A program made the position numbers and the translations under genes. The notes beneath the pieces are model-generated. The model was not told the DNA's origin, did not search any database, and saw only the letters and a list, made by a program, of their open reading frames with translations. Source: Stromatinia cepivora (lineage: Eukaryota > Ascomycota > Leotiomycetes > Helotiales > Sclerotiniaceae). From it: a stretch of DNA of 64,000 bases. This document shows positions 18,521-31,365 of the stretch, piece by piece (the first letter of the stretch is position 1; every line of letters begins with the position of its first letter). Location of the stretch: the NCBI GenBank assembly GCA_014898415.1, contig RCTD01000019.1, positions 1,116,001 to 1,180,000 on the forward strand, given 5' to 3'.

Positions 18521-20017
18521 ATGAATTATGTTACCTTCAACCAGGACTACACCTGCCTGGCAGTTGGTTGGTGTTCTATCAGACCCAATATCGGGATTTA
18601 CTAATGCTCTCTCATCAGGAACTGCCAAAGGCTTTCGAATATACCATACCGATCCATTTTCGAAGATATTCACGGGGGATAATGAGAATGTAACTATAAT
18701 TGAGATGCTTTTCTCGACGTCCTTGGTGGCCATCAAGCAGTCACCTAGACATATTGTAATTCAGAATACTAAGGTACGAACTGCCATCAACGCAATCATT
18801 TGCCCTTGGAGCTCTAGAAATTACATGTACTGACCGTTCTTTACATTCTAGAGAGGTACGGTGATATGCGAACTCACATTTCCATCTGCGGTTTTGGCAG
18901 TGCGACTGAATCGAAAACGATTTGCCGTGTTGTTGGAGGAAGAAATATATTTATATGATATTCAGAACATGGGCCTACTATACACAATTTCTACATCAGC
19001 AAACCCAAACGCCATATGCGCTCTATCTGCTTCATCGGAAAACTGCTATTTAGCATACCCATTACCAAAGCCCAGGGAAGAGACGGGAGATAAGAGACCG
19101 GCCCATGCACCACCGCTCTCGCCATACGTCGCACCGACGTCTGGAGAAGTCCTTATATTTGATGCGAAGTCATTGAAAGCCGTAAATGTGGTTGAGGCAC
19201 ATCGGGCACCACTTTCGTGTATTGCATTGAACAATGATGGAACTTTGCTGGCAACGGCGTCGGAAACAGGAACAATCATTAGGGTATTCTCGGTACCAGA
19301 TGGACAGAAACTATACCAGTTTCGAAGAGGCACATATCCATCAACAATTTTTAGCCTATCATTTAACATGAGCTCTACATTGCTCTGTGTGTCTTCAAAT
19401 TCGGATACAATCCATATATTCCGACTCGGCGGGCCTGTTACGGGTATGCCAGAGTCCCCGCGATCTCCAAACGGTAAAGATAAATGGACACGATCCCGGA
19501 GTTTTGATAGTGACAACGGGTCTCCTCCAGCTGGGACATCACCTAGTGAGATGGCAGATGTACCAGTCGAAAAATCCAAGTCCACTGGCACTTTTGGGAG
19601 CATGATCAGGAGATCATCGCAAATGATGGGTAAAAGTGTTGCCGGAGTCGTTGGAGGATACCTACCCCAAGCTGTCACAGAAATGTGGGAACCGGCGCGG
19701 GATTTTGCTTTCATCAAACTACCGAAAGGAGGAATGGGAGCTAGTCCTCGAAGTGGCCCACTCAAGAGTGTTGTGGCAATGAGTAGTAGCAGTCCCCAAG
19801 TAATGGTGGTGACAAGCGATGGAGGTTTTTACATTTACAGTATAGATATGGAAGCAGGAGGAGAAGGAGTCCTGGTTAAGCAGTATTCGTGAGTACCAAC
19901 CTTAGTACCAACCTTGTTAATTTATTGATCTACATATCTTCTAACCAAGTCGGCAGTGTCCTCGAGGGCGACGACAGTCTAGAGCCACCAGTTAATTACG
20001 TGGGTTATCGTAGCTAG
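18521..20017 (+). CDS. atg18: Atg18-type PROPPIN (phosphoinositide-binding autophagy protein)
   Basis: Exons 18521-18566, 18619-18773, 18852-19888 and 19957-20017 encode 432 residues. The start [15 protein letters not shown] is the conserved N-terminus of fungal Atg18. The phosphoinositide-binding FRRG motif is at residues 224-227 ([14 protein letters not shown]). The segment [13 protein letters not shown] is the expected late blade, and the C-terminus [14 protein letters not shown] matches family ends. Atg18 is a seven-bladed propeller that binds PI3P and PI(3,5)P2 at autophagosomal and vacuolar membranes with Atg2. A Ser/Pro-rich insert (about 260-320) sits where Atg18 proteins carry a flexible loop. 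The first donor (GTTGGT) is slightly unusual, but the join restores the conserved [12 protein letters not shown]. Confidence 0.93.
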
Positions 20018-21498
20018 AGGGTGTATAATTAATGGCGTTCTTGTGGCAAACTTTAGTGGGTTTTCTCTCATTCTCATTCTCTAAAACTTCCAGCATTACG
20101 TTAGGTGTTCCTGGTTAGTTGTTTTCGGTACAAGGGGGGCATTATTGACCAAGCTTACGAGCCGTCTCTCATTTCATTGAGCATAGCAATTAATGGCAAA
20201 TATCATTATAATCTCATCTCGTTCTCATGCTATACTGTCCCCTCTCCATACCTGGTAACTGTCATCGTTTGTCGGCCAAATACAGCAGGTGGGCAAATTT
20301 TATTTGCAAAAGGGAGTTATATATGGAGTATGTGGAGTGTCAGCATCCAACCAACTCTACCTAGGCTGGCGTGGAGCAGAGTAGGTAGGACTTGTTAGAG
20401 CGTTTTCGTGCGAGAAGGATTCAGTGACGGGCATGGTTTATACTGCATGAAATCTGAATCGTCGACGGATAAGACAGGAGAGTGGTTCCTTCGTACCTGT
20501 CTGTACCAATGTAATTATAGCCCGGTATGTATTTATGTACCTTGAAGTAGACCCTACATGGCCAGAACCAAGTATCCCTGGATTGTCTATTATTCGGGGG
20601 CTTTTTGGATGTGTATGAGGTGAGATGGGATGGGATGAATTAGGATGAAGCGCGGCGTAGATCATGCGGTACATAAGATCGTGTTTTAGGGCACGATATA
20701 CAATTGAACAAATGTAGGTACGGTACCTTACAAAAATGCCCAGATAGCTAAGCTGTACTCAGTTAATGGGTGCGGTGGATAGGGTGGTTATGGCGGACTT
20801 GGAAGACTTGGAAGACTCGGTGGTGGCGATGGGCTGTCGGGGTCTTGCAATGGTTGCGCAAGAATATGAATCCTTTCGTTTAAGTTTGGATGATAATTTG
20901 GTGTGAAGAAAAACGTTTCCCGAAGGAGTCTCACCGTAGAGCTACTAGATAGACAAATAGATGCTAATTGCAAGTTCGTTTCGGGTATGTTATCCGGGGG
21001 ATTTAGAAGGTAGTGTTTGACATTCTTTGTTTTCTGCACGAATGCAGTATGTAGGTACAGAGTGAGTAGTTTGTTTCGAATCCTTTTGGAGTGCATGTGG
21101 ATGATGAGATGAGAGAATTCTGAATTGGGTTGTATTTGATTGGATGGGGGATTTTTGGAATCCCTCATAGACAAATGGGGAATTTTTTGTTTTAGGTTCA
21201 TTTTTAGAATCAAAGGTTAGGGAGGTGCTGTTGTTGATGTCCATGATGTTATGTTAAATTTAGGGGAGGATCTTCGGGGTTGGTGGTAGGGGATGGAAGC
21301 CCCACCATAGCCCTCGGCGGAATACAGATGGAGTTTGGGAATTGGGGGATTTGTATGTAGAAAATTACCTATGGAAAATTTGGAAAGCTACGATTAGATG
21401 ATTCTACTCGTGGTTCCTACGTGGTTAGCCTGTACATCCAGAACATCGAAGCTCGTTCACATAATGTATAAGTAGAGGCTGAACATTTACACGCGGAG

Positions 21499-21546
21499 TC
21501 TGCCTCCCTTAAGGCAGATTTGTAGCATCGAAGTATAGACTTCGAT
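21499..21546. other. Two adjacent hairpins (7-bp and 8-bp stems)
   Basis: The first inverted repeat is TCTGCCT (499-505) with AGGCAGA (512-518) around a six-base loop. The second is ATCGAAGT (527-534) with ACTTCGAT (539-546) around the loop ATAG. They are nine bases apart. They could belong to an RNA or be chance; there is no poly-T tract directly after them. Confidence 0.4.
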
Positions 21547-24500
21547 ATCACTCTGAAAAGAACAGCATGGAAGAAACCCAGATGCACCGTTGATAAATAT
21601 AGACTTTTTCATTATTCTAAAACGATGAGATATGCATGGCAAGAAGGGATTGTTACGTACAATTACTCTGTACAGAATAATTTACCCCAGGGCAAGAGTA
21701 GTATTGCATCGCGTGCAAAGGGTGCGTTGGTATCTCCCCCACACAATGACATACAACCTCGAATTGGACCCTTTTCTTCCCCCCACGACCATTTACTGAA
21801 CTCGTTCTGCTTGCTAATCGGTTGGGTTTGAAAAACTTCAGGGATCTAAGCGCTGTCGCAGGAAAAGACCATCCGACTTGTAGGCCGTTTTCAACCTATG
21901 GGATTTATTTGGGACGAACCGACAAGGGTGAGGATTCTAGTCATGACAGCTAGGGTATGGTGGTATGGTACTAGGTTAGTATAGGTAGGCAGTTTCTCGG
22001 GGGATACAGGCAGACGACGATCTCTCGTGGTACTTTACTTAGAAGACGAGGTGTGGTTGTTGAAACGATGTGAGGGAGAGCTTTTGGTGTATGCGTTTTA
22101 CTGTCATGATATTCCCACAAAGGGATTAGATGAGCGGATAAGCAGATGAAATGAGCCTCTAAATGTTGGATTTGAATTTAGGAATATGGCTTTTACCGTC
22201 CAATTCCTATGGGTCGGTATTGATGATTACCTATTAATATTCAAGTGGGAAAATTGCATTTCGCAGCAACAGCCTCTTTTTCTAATAGAGTGAGCCTCAG
22301 TGAGGTCCGACCATTAAAGTTAAATGTACCCATCCGGTCCCAAAAAGATCTACATGCCTGTTAGCCTAGGCCAAAAGCTCGCACGGGTCGATAATTAGAT
22401 TGGCAGGCTAGAAAGTGGGACAACTGGCCCTATGAAGTCGGTTGTGGTCTTGCACTTCTAACTGGATCACAAGTACGAACATACGGACCCAACTTACCAA
22501 GTAATTGGGAGGAAGGGGGAAGGGAAAGAAGATGAGTGTCATCCTATCACATGAATGAAGGGGATCAGGAGGGGAGTAAATGTAGAGACAACTAGCTCCT
22601 TCAATCTGTAAATCGTTCCAAAAAGAAGTAGATGGAGTGAAGGACTGAGGAGCCGGATGGAAATATTCGAGATAATTAGACTGTTCAGCCAAGATCTTGA
22701 TTATATTTTGATAGTTGAACCAGGCTAAGCCTTCCAATGCACTGATCAACCACACCCACAAATTGACCTAAACGAGCTGTTTAATCAACCCTCCATTTCA
22801 ACGGGTACCTTTACTGTGTGGTTGGGAGACACAAACAGTTGAGAGTCAAACCCGGTACCATGTCACCTACAAAATGCAAAAGTGGCTCGAGTTGGCCTCA
22901 TATTTCAATGACTTTGGTTACGGCTAAACCAGAAATGGAAGATCTAATGCTGCTTCAACTCTTGACACCGACAACCATTCTTATATCATACTAATCCTAT
23001 AAAGGACAAAGACAAGGAGAGACAATCTGTTTCCAAAAAATGTATGGTGATGCTTCCTACATCTGCAGGCAGCCGAATCTATGACTCGTTATATGATAAA
23101 AATATCAACCTTGATGTCGACTCGACCCCCCCCCCCCCAAGAAACAACGGAAGCAAGAAAGCAAACGTACGCAACGCATCGCAAGAAGTAAAACGACCGA
23201 TCAACCATCCTGTAGCCTGACATGATAGACCTATCTAATAAGGCATTATTTTTCATGCTGTAAGATTTGGATCCATCTTATTTTTTTTTTTTTCATTTTC
23301 ATTGAATCATTCATATGACCAGAATTATCTGCGGGTCTAAACGTCTAGCCCACTCGGAGATGCATTTAATACAGTACCGTACAGCCCTGAACCCTCAATA
23401 GTAACTGTTATCTGAGCTATTCTTCCTACTGGTCTATTCCGACAGCTGTTTCCTCTGGGCTTTCTAACGTTGCTACTAACTACTCGAGGCTGTGCACGCG
23501 CTTTTTCTATCATCATCCGGTATTTGATTGGGGATGTCTTGAATGACTAGTTAAAAAGCAAGATTTGTCTAATTTGAATTCCCAAACAGCGGGTAAATTT
23601 GATTTTTTGGCGCGTCAAAACGATATGTACCACCTAATTGCCTGGTAGGTGGATGCTGGATAGGGAGTAATACAAGTGGATAGTGGGGAAGCAAAAGAAA
23701 TTATAAGCTTTCAAACGCTAAAACGGTCACTAAATCGGTATAATCAGTGGTAGCAATTTGGTTTTTTCAGCGCGTTTGCTAGTACAGTCATCCAACATGT
23801 TTGACCCCTAAAAGATTATTCCCCAACAACTAATCTCACTCACTACCAGACCAATGTTACTTGTCCATTTGTTCGATGAATCTCGAAATACTGGGATCAA
23901 AACATAAAATACAAGGCCGAGCTCACCTCACAACATACTATTTCGACAGGGCAACCATGTTATCTTTGATCCACACAACGTTCCAGTACGATCATATATC
24001 TATGACCGACTCATGAAATGCCTCGTATCATATGGTCCAAGATATCCCGATACCTGAGAATATATCCCTATTTCGGTCAGCGACCTCAACACCCTAAACG
24101 AAATCGAATTACGAGATGGCCTAAAAAAGATACTCATATCAAGGCTAGCTCCATCAATCTCTTATGTATCTGACAACAATGAGGAGGCTCAGTCTCCCAC
24201 TCTGTACTCTATCTTAGTACCCCCAAGGAAATAGACCCCTGAGCCTGTTCTAAAACATCAGGTATAGCAAATTTGAAGTGTTGTTCCGCAGATTGTCTGT
24301 TGGAATACCATAATCGTTCAATCCAGCTCCTGCTCCTGACTACCTTTTAGATTGTCAGCTTTTCTAAATGAGGAATTTGAAAAATTATACAGTCATTCTG
24401 TTATGTTAACTAACATTCTATCGGACCCATACAATAACAATACATCTCCACTCGCTCTTCCCCATATCACTTTTTACCCTTAACCTAATTTATTTATTTG

Positions 24501-24797
24501 CTTGCCGTTATAACGCGTGAGAGTTAGCATAATATCCTTGCTTACGGGTACTTTTGTTACCTTTACGTCGGATCTCGACCTGTGCGTCTCCTGTAGTTGG
24601 CTTATATGACAGGGGTCCCACCGATTTGAGCCTTCCATGGGGCTCACCCCCCCTGCTTCGTCTTCTAGCTAGGTATGTGTGCCAACCTAGACTGCCGCAA
24701 CCCTAGTAAGTAACAGGATTTCATTAAACCCGTTATGTTTATATATCTTTATTTCAAAAGAACGACAACCCTTGGATACCTGCCTTGCAATACTTAG

Positions 24798-25065
24798 ATG
24801 CTCGTGGTCTTCCTTTCTCTTCCTCGAAAGAACAAGAAGTATACAGCTCATCTACCACACCACATCCTTCAATATTCCTAGTACTTAAACCTCAGCTATT
24901 CTTGTAGCTTCATACCACATCTTCAACCTTCTCCTCCTGTGGGATATCATTCATACAACTCCCGGTTCCTTCAGGTTTATATTCGCCACGATCCAAGTCC
25001 TCGTTCTCCACAGTCATCGCCTCAGATTCTGTATGAAATATCACATCACATTTCAGGGTTTTTGA
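24798..25065 (+). promoter_or_regulatory. Possible upstream ORFs of the C2H2 factor
   Basis: Two short plus-strand frames precede the main ATG: 24798-24881 (27 codons, MLVVFLSLPRKN...) and 25033-25065 (10 codons, MKYHITFQGF). If the transcript starts upstream, as the CT-rich DNA here may suggest, they would be translated before the main frame and could damp it. The transcription start is not visible. Confidence 0.25.
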
Positions 25066-25212
25066 TTACATATCTCCAAGCCGTGATCTGCCAGTACCTG
25101 GTACTAAAAGCCATCATTCGAGTCACACTTCTAGCCCCCAACCGTTACAAGTTATCTGCTCCTTCCATCACCTTTATACTCCTGGTCTCTCTTCTCTATT
25201 CTTATAAACAAC

Positions 25213-26663
25213 ATGGAGTTAACCCCTCAATCCACTCGCTCCCCAACTCCGCCTTTCACCTTCTCAGGCAACTCACAGCCACTCTTTGAATATCCTTCAC
25301 CGGCTCAAAGTGACTCAAGGTACAGATCGACCGAATCCATTCAAGGCTTAGGACTCTATTCTTGCTCTATGTCAGGATCTCCTCCAGCAATGGAGAATCA
25401 GGATGCTAGCTTGGAGTCAGGAGACCCATCATCTGTAACCTCCAACAACTGGGCAGATGCCACTTTACAAAGCCGTGATACGCCTAGATCATCCAGGTCA
25501 ACGCCTAATATCCTCTCCGCGGATTATGATCCCTTTGCCTCCTATAATCCGGCAGTATCAGCTCCTTTCAGTACTGATATATATACCGCTTCCCAAACTG
25601 CCGAAACCTCTATTCTTCCAGCTTCTCCACTCCAGTCCGGTAACAACTCTCATCGCTCTTCACTTTCTTCTGCTCCACCTTCAGAGATCTTTACTCAAGC
25701 TGGATCGATACCTTCCTACACTCCACGCATCAAGATGGAAGACCATTCAGAATATGCTCCAAATAGTGACTCTTTCACATTAGGCTCCCCTCACAATGGT
25801 CAGCCTCCATTTGTGAATGCAATGACTACCTACCCAGGGACTCTCGAAACATCTTACTACGACCAATCCCCGTGGGCACAAAAGGTCGAATACACCTCCA
25901 CTGATTTGCCACCATTCTCTACTCTCCCAATTTCAACTTATGAGAGACGATCCGAAAGTCAGGATAGATCATCGTCACAGGATCTTCGACGTCCAAGCGT
26001 AGTAGCACGGACGAGGGGACCTCGAAAGCTCACCACCAAGGAAGATGCAAATTTCCAGTGCCGTGTTAAGGGATGCGGGAAGCTCTTTGGCCGTAGCTAC
26101 AATTACAAGGCTCACATGGAAACTCATGATGCGGATCGAGAGTATCCATTTCCATGTCCTGTGGATAACTGCACCAAGAAATTTGTCCGAAAGACAGACC
26201 TCCAGCGTCACAACCAGAGTGTTCACATGAAGCAACGAAATCATAAGTGTGACTATTGCAGCAGATTCTTCGCGAGGAAAGACACACTTAGAAGGTGCGC
26301 CTCCATGTCACTCTATGTTCTTACTATTAGACTCAAGCTAACAACTACAACAGACATATGGAAGACGGTTGTTCCAAACGCTTCGACATCGAAACCGTCG
26401 ATTTCAGACCTCAAAACTACGCCATGGACAACAACCCGACTAACACACTAAAGCTAGTACTCCCACCTCATCCCGACCAAATGGGACGAACTCCATCTTA
26501 CATTCACAACTCCCACTATTCGCCACCCCCACACAGCAGAAGCTCTGTTCATGCGCATCACGATGCTATGGTTAGTCCTCTCACATCAGCCTCATCAGGG
26601 GCTCAATATCTCATGACGACAAGCTCGGAACATCACAATCAAGAGCCCGTGTGGAGCAGTTAA
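25213..26663 (+). CDS. C2H2 zinc-finger transcription factor
   Basis: Exons 25213-26294 and 26354-26663 encode 463 residues. The N-terminal 280 residues are Ser/Pro/Thr-rich and probably disordered, with activator-like composition. Three fingers follow at about 283-367: CRVKGCGKLFGRSYNYKAH (C-x4-C, H-x3-H), CPVDNCTKKFVRKTDLQRH (C-x4-C, H-x4-H) and CDYCSRFFARKDTLRRHMED (C-x2-C, H-x4-C). The last has Cys as its fourth ligand and is interrupted by the intron. The tail is His/Ser/Pro-rich. It is presumably a nuclear DNA-binding regulator; the specific pathway cannot be told. Isolation between spacers of 5 kb and 9 kb fits a gene with extended regulatory DNA. Confidence 0.9.
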
Positions 26664-29600
26664 CAGATTTCGCTGCTACTTTTTCTTTTTCTTCTGGCGC
26701 GGGAGGAGATTTGAGAGGATAATCGCGGCGAGAAAGATACCATTGGCATAAAAGTTTCCGAGTTGATTTGAGGGGTGTTTCAATCGCTTCTATTTTCATC
26801 ATACACATCATATTAGGAGAATTACGAAAAGCGATCTGTATCTTTTGGATGGTTCAGCGCTTCGATTCAATCATCACCTCATCAATCATGAATTTGTTCC
26901 AGAAAAAAACCGACGTGCATACGCAGATGTCAGCACGCAGGTCTCGGTATCGTATCGCATTATCGTATCACCTTTCACGCATTCACACTCACACTAAAAG
27001 AAAAGTGCTTCCGGCTCAAATCCACACAATTACATGTCTACATACGTCAAACGTCGGTAGAATTGGGGGACCGCTGATGGTTCCACAATAAAATGTATGA
27101 CATGATTTATGCACAACCGCAAGAATTCGAATGCGAGATTGGGAAATGATGCTGAGCGCTCGTTCCCGCGTCCATTGGGAAGTGCGGATGCGATGCTGCC
27201 CAGCCTTGCATTGCATCGGCCCAACTGTTCTTTTTTTCCCTTCCTATATTTTCTGGAATCTTACTTGCCTGGTTGTATTGTTGCTTTTACGTTGTGTTTG
27301 TACTCGGTGTCATTTTTTGGATTTTGCGATTTGTGAGATTCCGGCGGTTTGGCTAAACCTCGGTCGCTTCAAAATCAATTTATCTATCACATGTACTTTT
27401 ACAAACAGTTGGGAAATTTTCTTGGGACTGGCATCTCGATTGATTGACTTTCCGTTCCTTCTTTGGCGATTTTGTTTTATAATTTCTTGATTTTTTTGTT
27501 TATTGTTTTATATTTCCTTGAGCGGATGAATACCCTTTTCTTCGCTCTTTAATGCCTCTGTCAGCGGGATACAACATCACACAAACGGTCGATCGGCACT
27601 GGGAAGGAAGGTCTTGGTAAGATAGATGGATGAAAAAGGACTTGTACTTGGGCCTGGGCTTTGGCAGGCAAGTTCAAGCATTTTGGAATATGCGCGATGG
27701 ATGGATTCTCGAAAACGAAATGAACTTTGAACGGCACGCTGGTAAATATGGGATTTGGGCTACTGGGATAGGATAGGATGGGAAGGGAAGGTATGAATTC
27801 TGGATTTCTTCAACTTTTGATATCAATCTCTATTTTATTTTTCCTTTGATGTATGTATGTATGAATCAGAGCTGAGTTATGTGATGCGATGCACTGCAGA
27901 GAGAATTTCTATTTTCCCGTCTTGTTTAACTTAAAAGTTTGGTGAAGGGGAAGAATATTTACAAGCGAGTAAAGCTGGGTGGGACTCTCATCGTTAGCTG
28001 GATGGCCGAATTAAAATTTGGGGATTGCCAGTTACACAGATCAGATAGATGAGATAACATAAATTGAATTGCGTTTGAAATTCACACCTGAAATGGATCA
28101 TTTGCCTTACCTGAACAACCTTTGAGAATTTTCTTTTGCCTTGTTTAACTCAACTCGTTCAGCTATTTCTCCGAAATCTCTCGATATCATTGGGTAGCTC
28201 GCGAAATCCCGATTGGGAATGGTGTCAAATATGAAATTTAATTATTCACAAGATGGGATTATGGATTGGTAAGAACCTTGGAACGATTAGATGTAAATGG
28301 GATGTAAATTAGCTCATTGGCTACTCAACACATAATTAATCATTGCTGCTTAGAATGTGTGATTAAGGCGGCAGGTACGAGATGAGGCTAATGCTGTTCA
28401 ATATGATGGCGCTAGTGGGTACGAAATTAATGTTATGAATGAAGATGCGAGTAAGAAAGGGAGAACATTGTGCCGGGTCGGTGGGCTGGACCGGTGGGTG
28501 TCTTGTAAGCGAGAATGACAGGGGCAGTAGCCGGGGATTAGTATCCGGGGAGTATGTACTTGCCGTATGTACGAAGTAGATGTACTCCGTATGACTTGAT
28601 GGGATCAGAAATAGAATCAAATTATTAGAAAGAAATGATTTTAGGGTGCACTAAAGCGGATGGAGAAGGTAAGAGGAGGGAGTCAGGGTAGATCCTCTTC
28701 TTCTTGTGATAGAATCATACGTTTTCTGTTAATTTGATGGATGCTTGCAAGTTATTGACTGAAAATCTGCCATCAATCCCATTGGAATGGACCGGTCATC
28801 TATTGGCTAGAAGTCCGAGCTGTTGGTTCGTATTAAGATGGTTATTGGTTGGTAGGGTTAAAATTCCAAATAGGATGCATACCCTTGCAGGGTCTGAAGA
28901 CCCCGTAATGAAAACCGGTCCGGACGAAAAATGGGAGTAGATGGGTTTCCGGGCAGGGAGGCATCCCGATTCTTAACCGTTCACATTTTATCCTATGATA
29001 TTGATGTATGTGTTGCCTTTCAATTTGTCGTTGGCCGTCGGCATGGTTAGTTCGGCTGATAATGCTAATCTTTGTCAGATTGGGATGAGCTTGATATGGG
29101 GGCTCCGGCCGGATTCTCGTAACGATAAATGAGGCTAATAGTAAAACGAAGGAGTGAGATTTGAACCAGGATAGATCAACAACCGACCCATACATGTGCA
29201 ACCCCATTTCTTGCCTGTCATGCTCGTGGCAACGCTGTCTGATATCCTGTTGATTAAAACGGTAGTGCACCCCGCTTGAATAAATGGGGATGCATTTTCA
29301 CCCACACACTTTCGAAAAATGGTGATACGCCGAGTACTGTGAACAACGCCCTTTGTGTGCTATCCTTGATCGAAGGTTTCAGAAGCTTTTGAAACAAACG
29401 AGCTTGAGGGCTGAAAATACATTATATAAGCCGACAAGCCAAGAAGTCATGAAGCCTAAATAGGTATCTTCGCAACGGATGGCACGGCAGTGGTACGCCC
29501 CTAACGGCGGCTACATTCAAGAGCTATTTTAATCTTACAATAGACGCTTTGATCTTGCTAAGGGGATCGTCATTGGTACCTGCTGTTAATCTTGTCTGAG

Positions 29601-30286
29601 CTTGTTTTCTTCCTTTTGAAGTTAAGGATAATGCCGGAAATGATATTCCTGATGTTCTGCATGATAGTGGAGAATCGAGGGAGGGATTGATGGAATATCT
29701 CGCGATTGATAGTCGCAAGCATGAAAATATGGGGAACAATGAACGAGGGTCAGGCTCTGATCGTTCAAACGAGGATGAGGATTAGGACCTAGATCCTCAA
29801 AAGAATTAGATTTAATTGACCGTACTAATGTCTACTTGATATTTTCCACCTCTTTTTTCTCCACCGAACAGCGAGTGGTTAACCATATACGAGGACCCTG
29901 CAAAGTGCTGTAATGATGCTCTTTCGGTAACCCCTTATTGATAGGCACTGGGTACTACAAGAATACCCAGGTTCGGTGTGCAGTATTTCGTTGAAAAGCG
30001 GGATGGTAATTCTGAATCCATGGTCATAAGAACGTATCAACAAGTAATTTCAAGAAATTCAAGCAATTATCCGGACATGTTTTCTTGCTATCGTGTCATA
30101 TTTCCCGATCGTCATTCAAAATAGAAGGTATATGTGCTTGAAATTCAAACATGTACATAGGAAATGAGAAAACAACTTGTGATTTCTTAGAAACGGGTAA
30201 ACACCACCCAATTCGGTGTTATCTCCGTGTCACTACTACTTTACACCTTTGTCTCACTCCAACACGTTACATTATTTCTATTCTTA

Positions 30287-30398
30287 TACCACTTACCACT
30301 TACCACTTACCACTTACCACTTACCACTTACCACTTACCACTTACCACTTACCACTTACCACTTACCACTTACCACTTACCACTTACCACTTACCACT
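30287..30398. repeat. Heptamer minisatellite (TACCACT)16
   Basis: Sixteen perfect copies of TACCACT span 112 bp and are followed by a degenerate copy (TACCAACT). A seven-base unit with no stop leaves all three plus-strand frames open (YHLPLTT repeats), explaining three overlapping open frames here. It is not the usual fungal telomere repeat (TTAGGG). Confidence 0.97.
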
Positions 30399-31365
30399 TA
30401 CCAACTTGCCATTGTCCGATTATCTAGTTCTTACTATCGAACAAAATTTATTGTGTGTTTGTTTGCATGTTGTAAAAACATCGCGGGATGGCTTCTCGTT
30501 GGTCAAGTCTATGAACAGTAAGCAATCATGTTTCTGTGCGGGAGTCTGAACACTCTCACACGCTGGTACAAGACCACGGCAGAAAGGCTCATACATTTTG
30601 CTATAAGACAACGGCAGTTGTCTTATTCGTACAGCAACCATAGCTATCATCAGAGGCTGACTAGCGGGGCTTCATCTCATGTCATCTCATGTCATCTCAT
30701 CTCATCTCATCTAGAATGCGGACTAGATTTCTATGATCCATGATCCAAGCCAACAGCCCCATATTCATCTGACTGCCCCCAACTTGATCAACCGCCAGCC
30801 TTACATGATCAATAATATTGTAAATTCTACACAATCGAGCATCCATGAGCAGACTGGGCCACAACCTTTCACTCAAGGTTGAACATTAGGATACGGCCGT
30901 GCGAGCTGCAGAAATGTCTTCAGAGATGGACATCATTTCATGTTTCAACATAGCCCCTAGAAAGTCAATTTCTTTCCCTTGTTAAGTTGTTATACATATG
31001 TCTACTTGGGTATTTCGTACAGTAAAAATTGCTAAAACACGTTATAAGAAACGTGGGTGACACGCTGTTGTTATGCTATAAGGCTGCAAGGTTCAGACAC
31101 CTGTTTAGCCTCCTGGTAGGAACAACGATCCACCAAAATTGGCCGACTTTCTCCACCCCCCCGGGCATCATATCCATCACACCTCCCACCCTTCAATGAT
31201 CATTGATCGCTTCGAGCATCCCTTCCACTTGATTGACATCAAGCGACAATCACCAAAGCTGCCTTGGCTTGTTTTAGTCACATTGTATAGGATTTCCGGA
31301 TGGACTGCCTGGAAGATCTTTCCTCGTTCATCACAAGATGATAGCTATTTTTATCACTGAGCGCT

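Larger units (their letters stand above)
20018..25212. other. 5.2-kb spacer upstream of the C2H2 factor, no supported gene
   Basis: Only short open frames occur. An 84-codon minus-strand frame (20990-21244, start MDINNSTSLTF) overlaps another minus frame (20788-21213) with a Pro/Ser-rich end; neither resolves into a spliced gene. Simple sequence includes a C10 run near 23129 and a T-run near 23280. Two hairpins lie at 21499-21546. I see no transposase or reverse transcriptase remains. Confidence 0.45.

Noticed and set aside
19046..19765. Minus-strand open frame of 239 codons
   Set aside because: It is antisense to the Atg18 coding exon, which has clear family motifs.
28842..29270. Minus-strand open frame of 142 codons
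   Set aside because: Composition is His/Arg/Ile-heavy without motifs, and no splice-linked exons flank it; most likely chance.
30151..30549. Open frame of 132 codons with YHLPLTT repeats
   Set aside because: It is an artefact of the stop-free 7-bp minisatellite; all three forward frames are open there.
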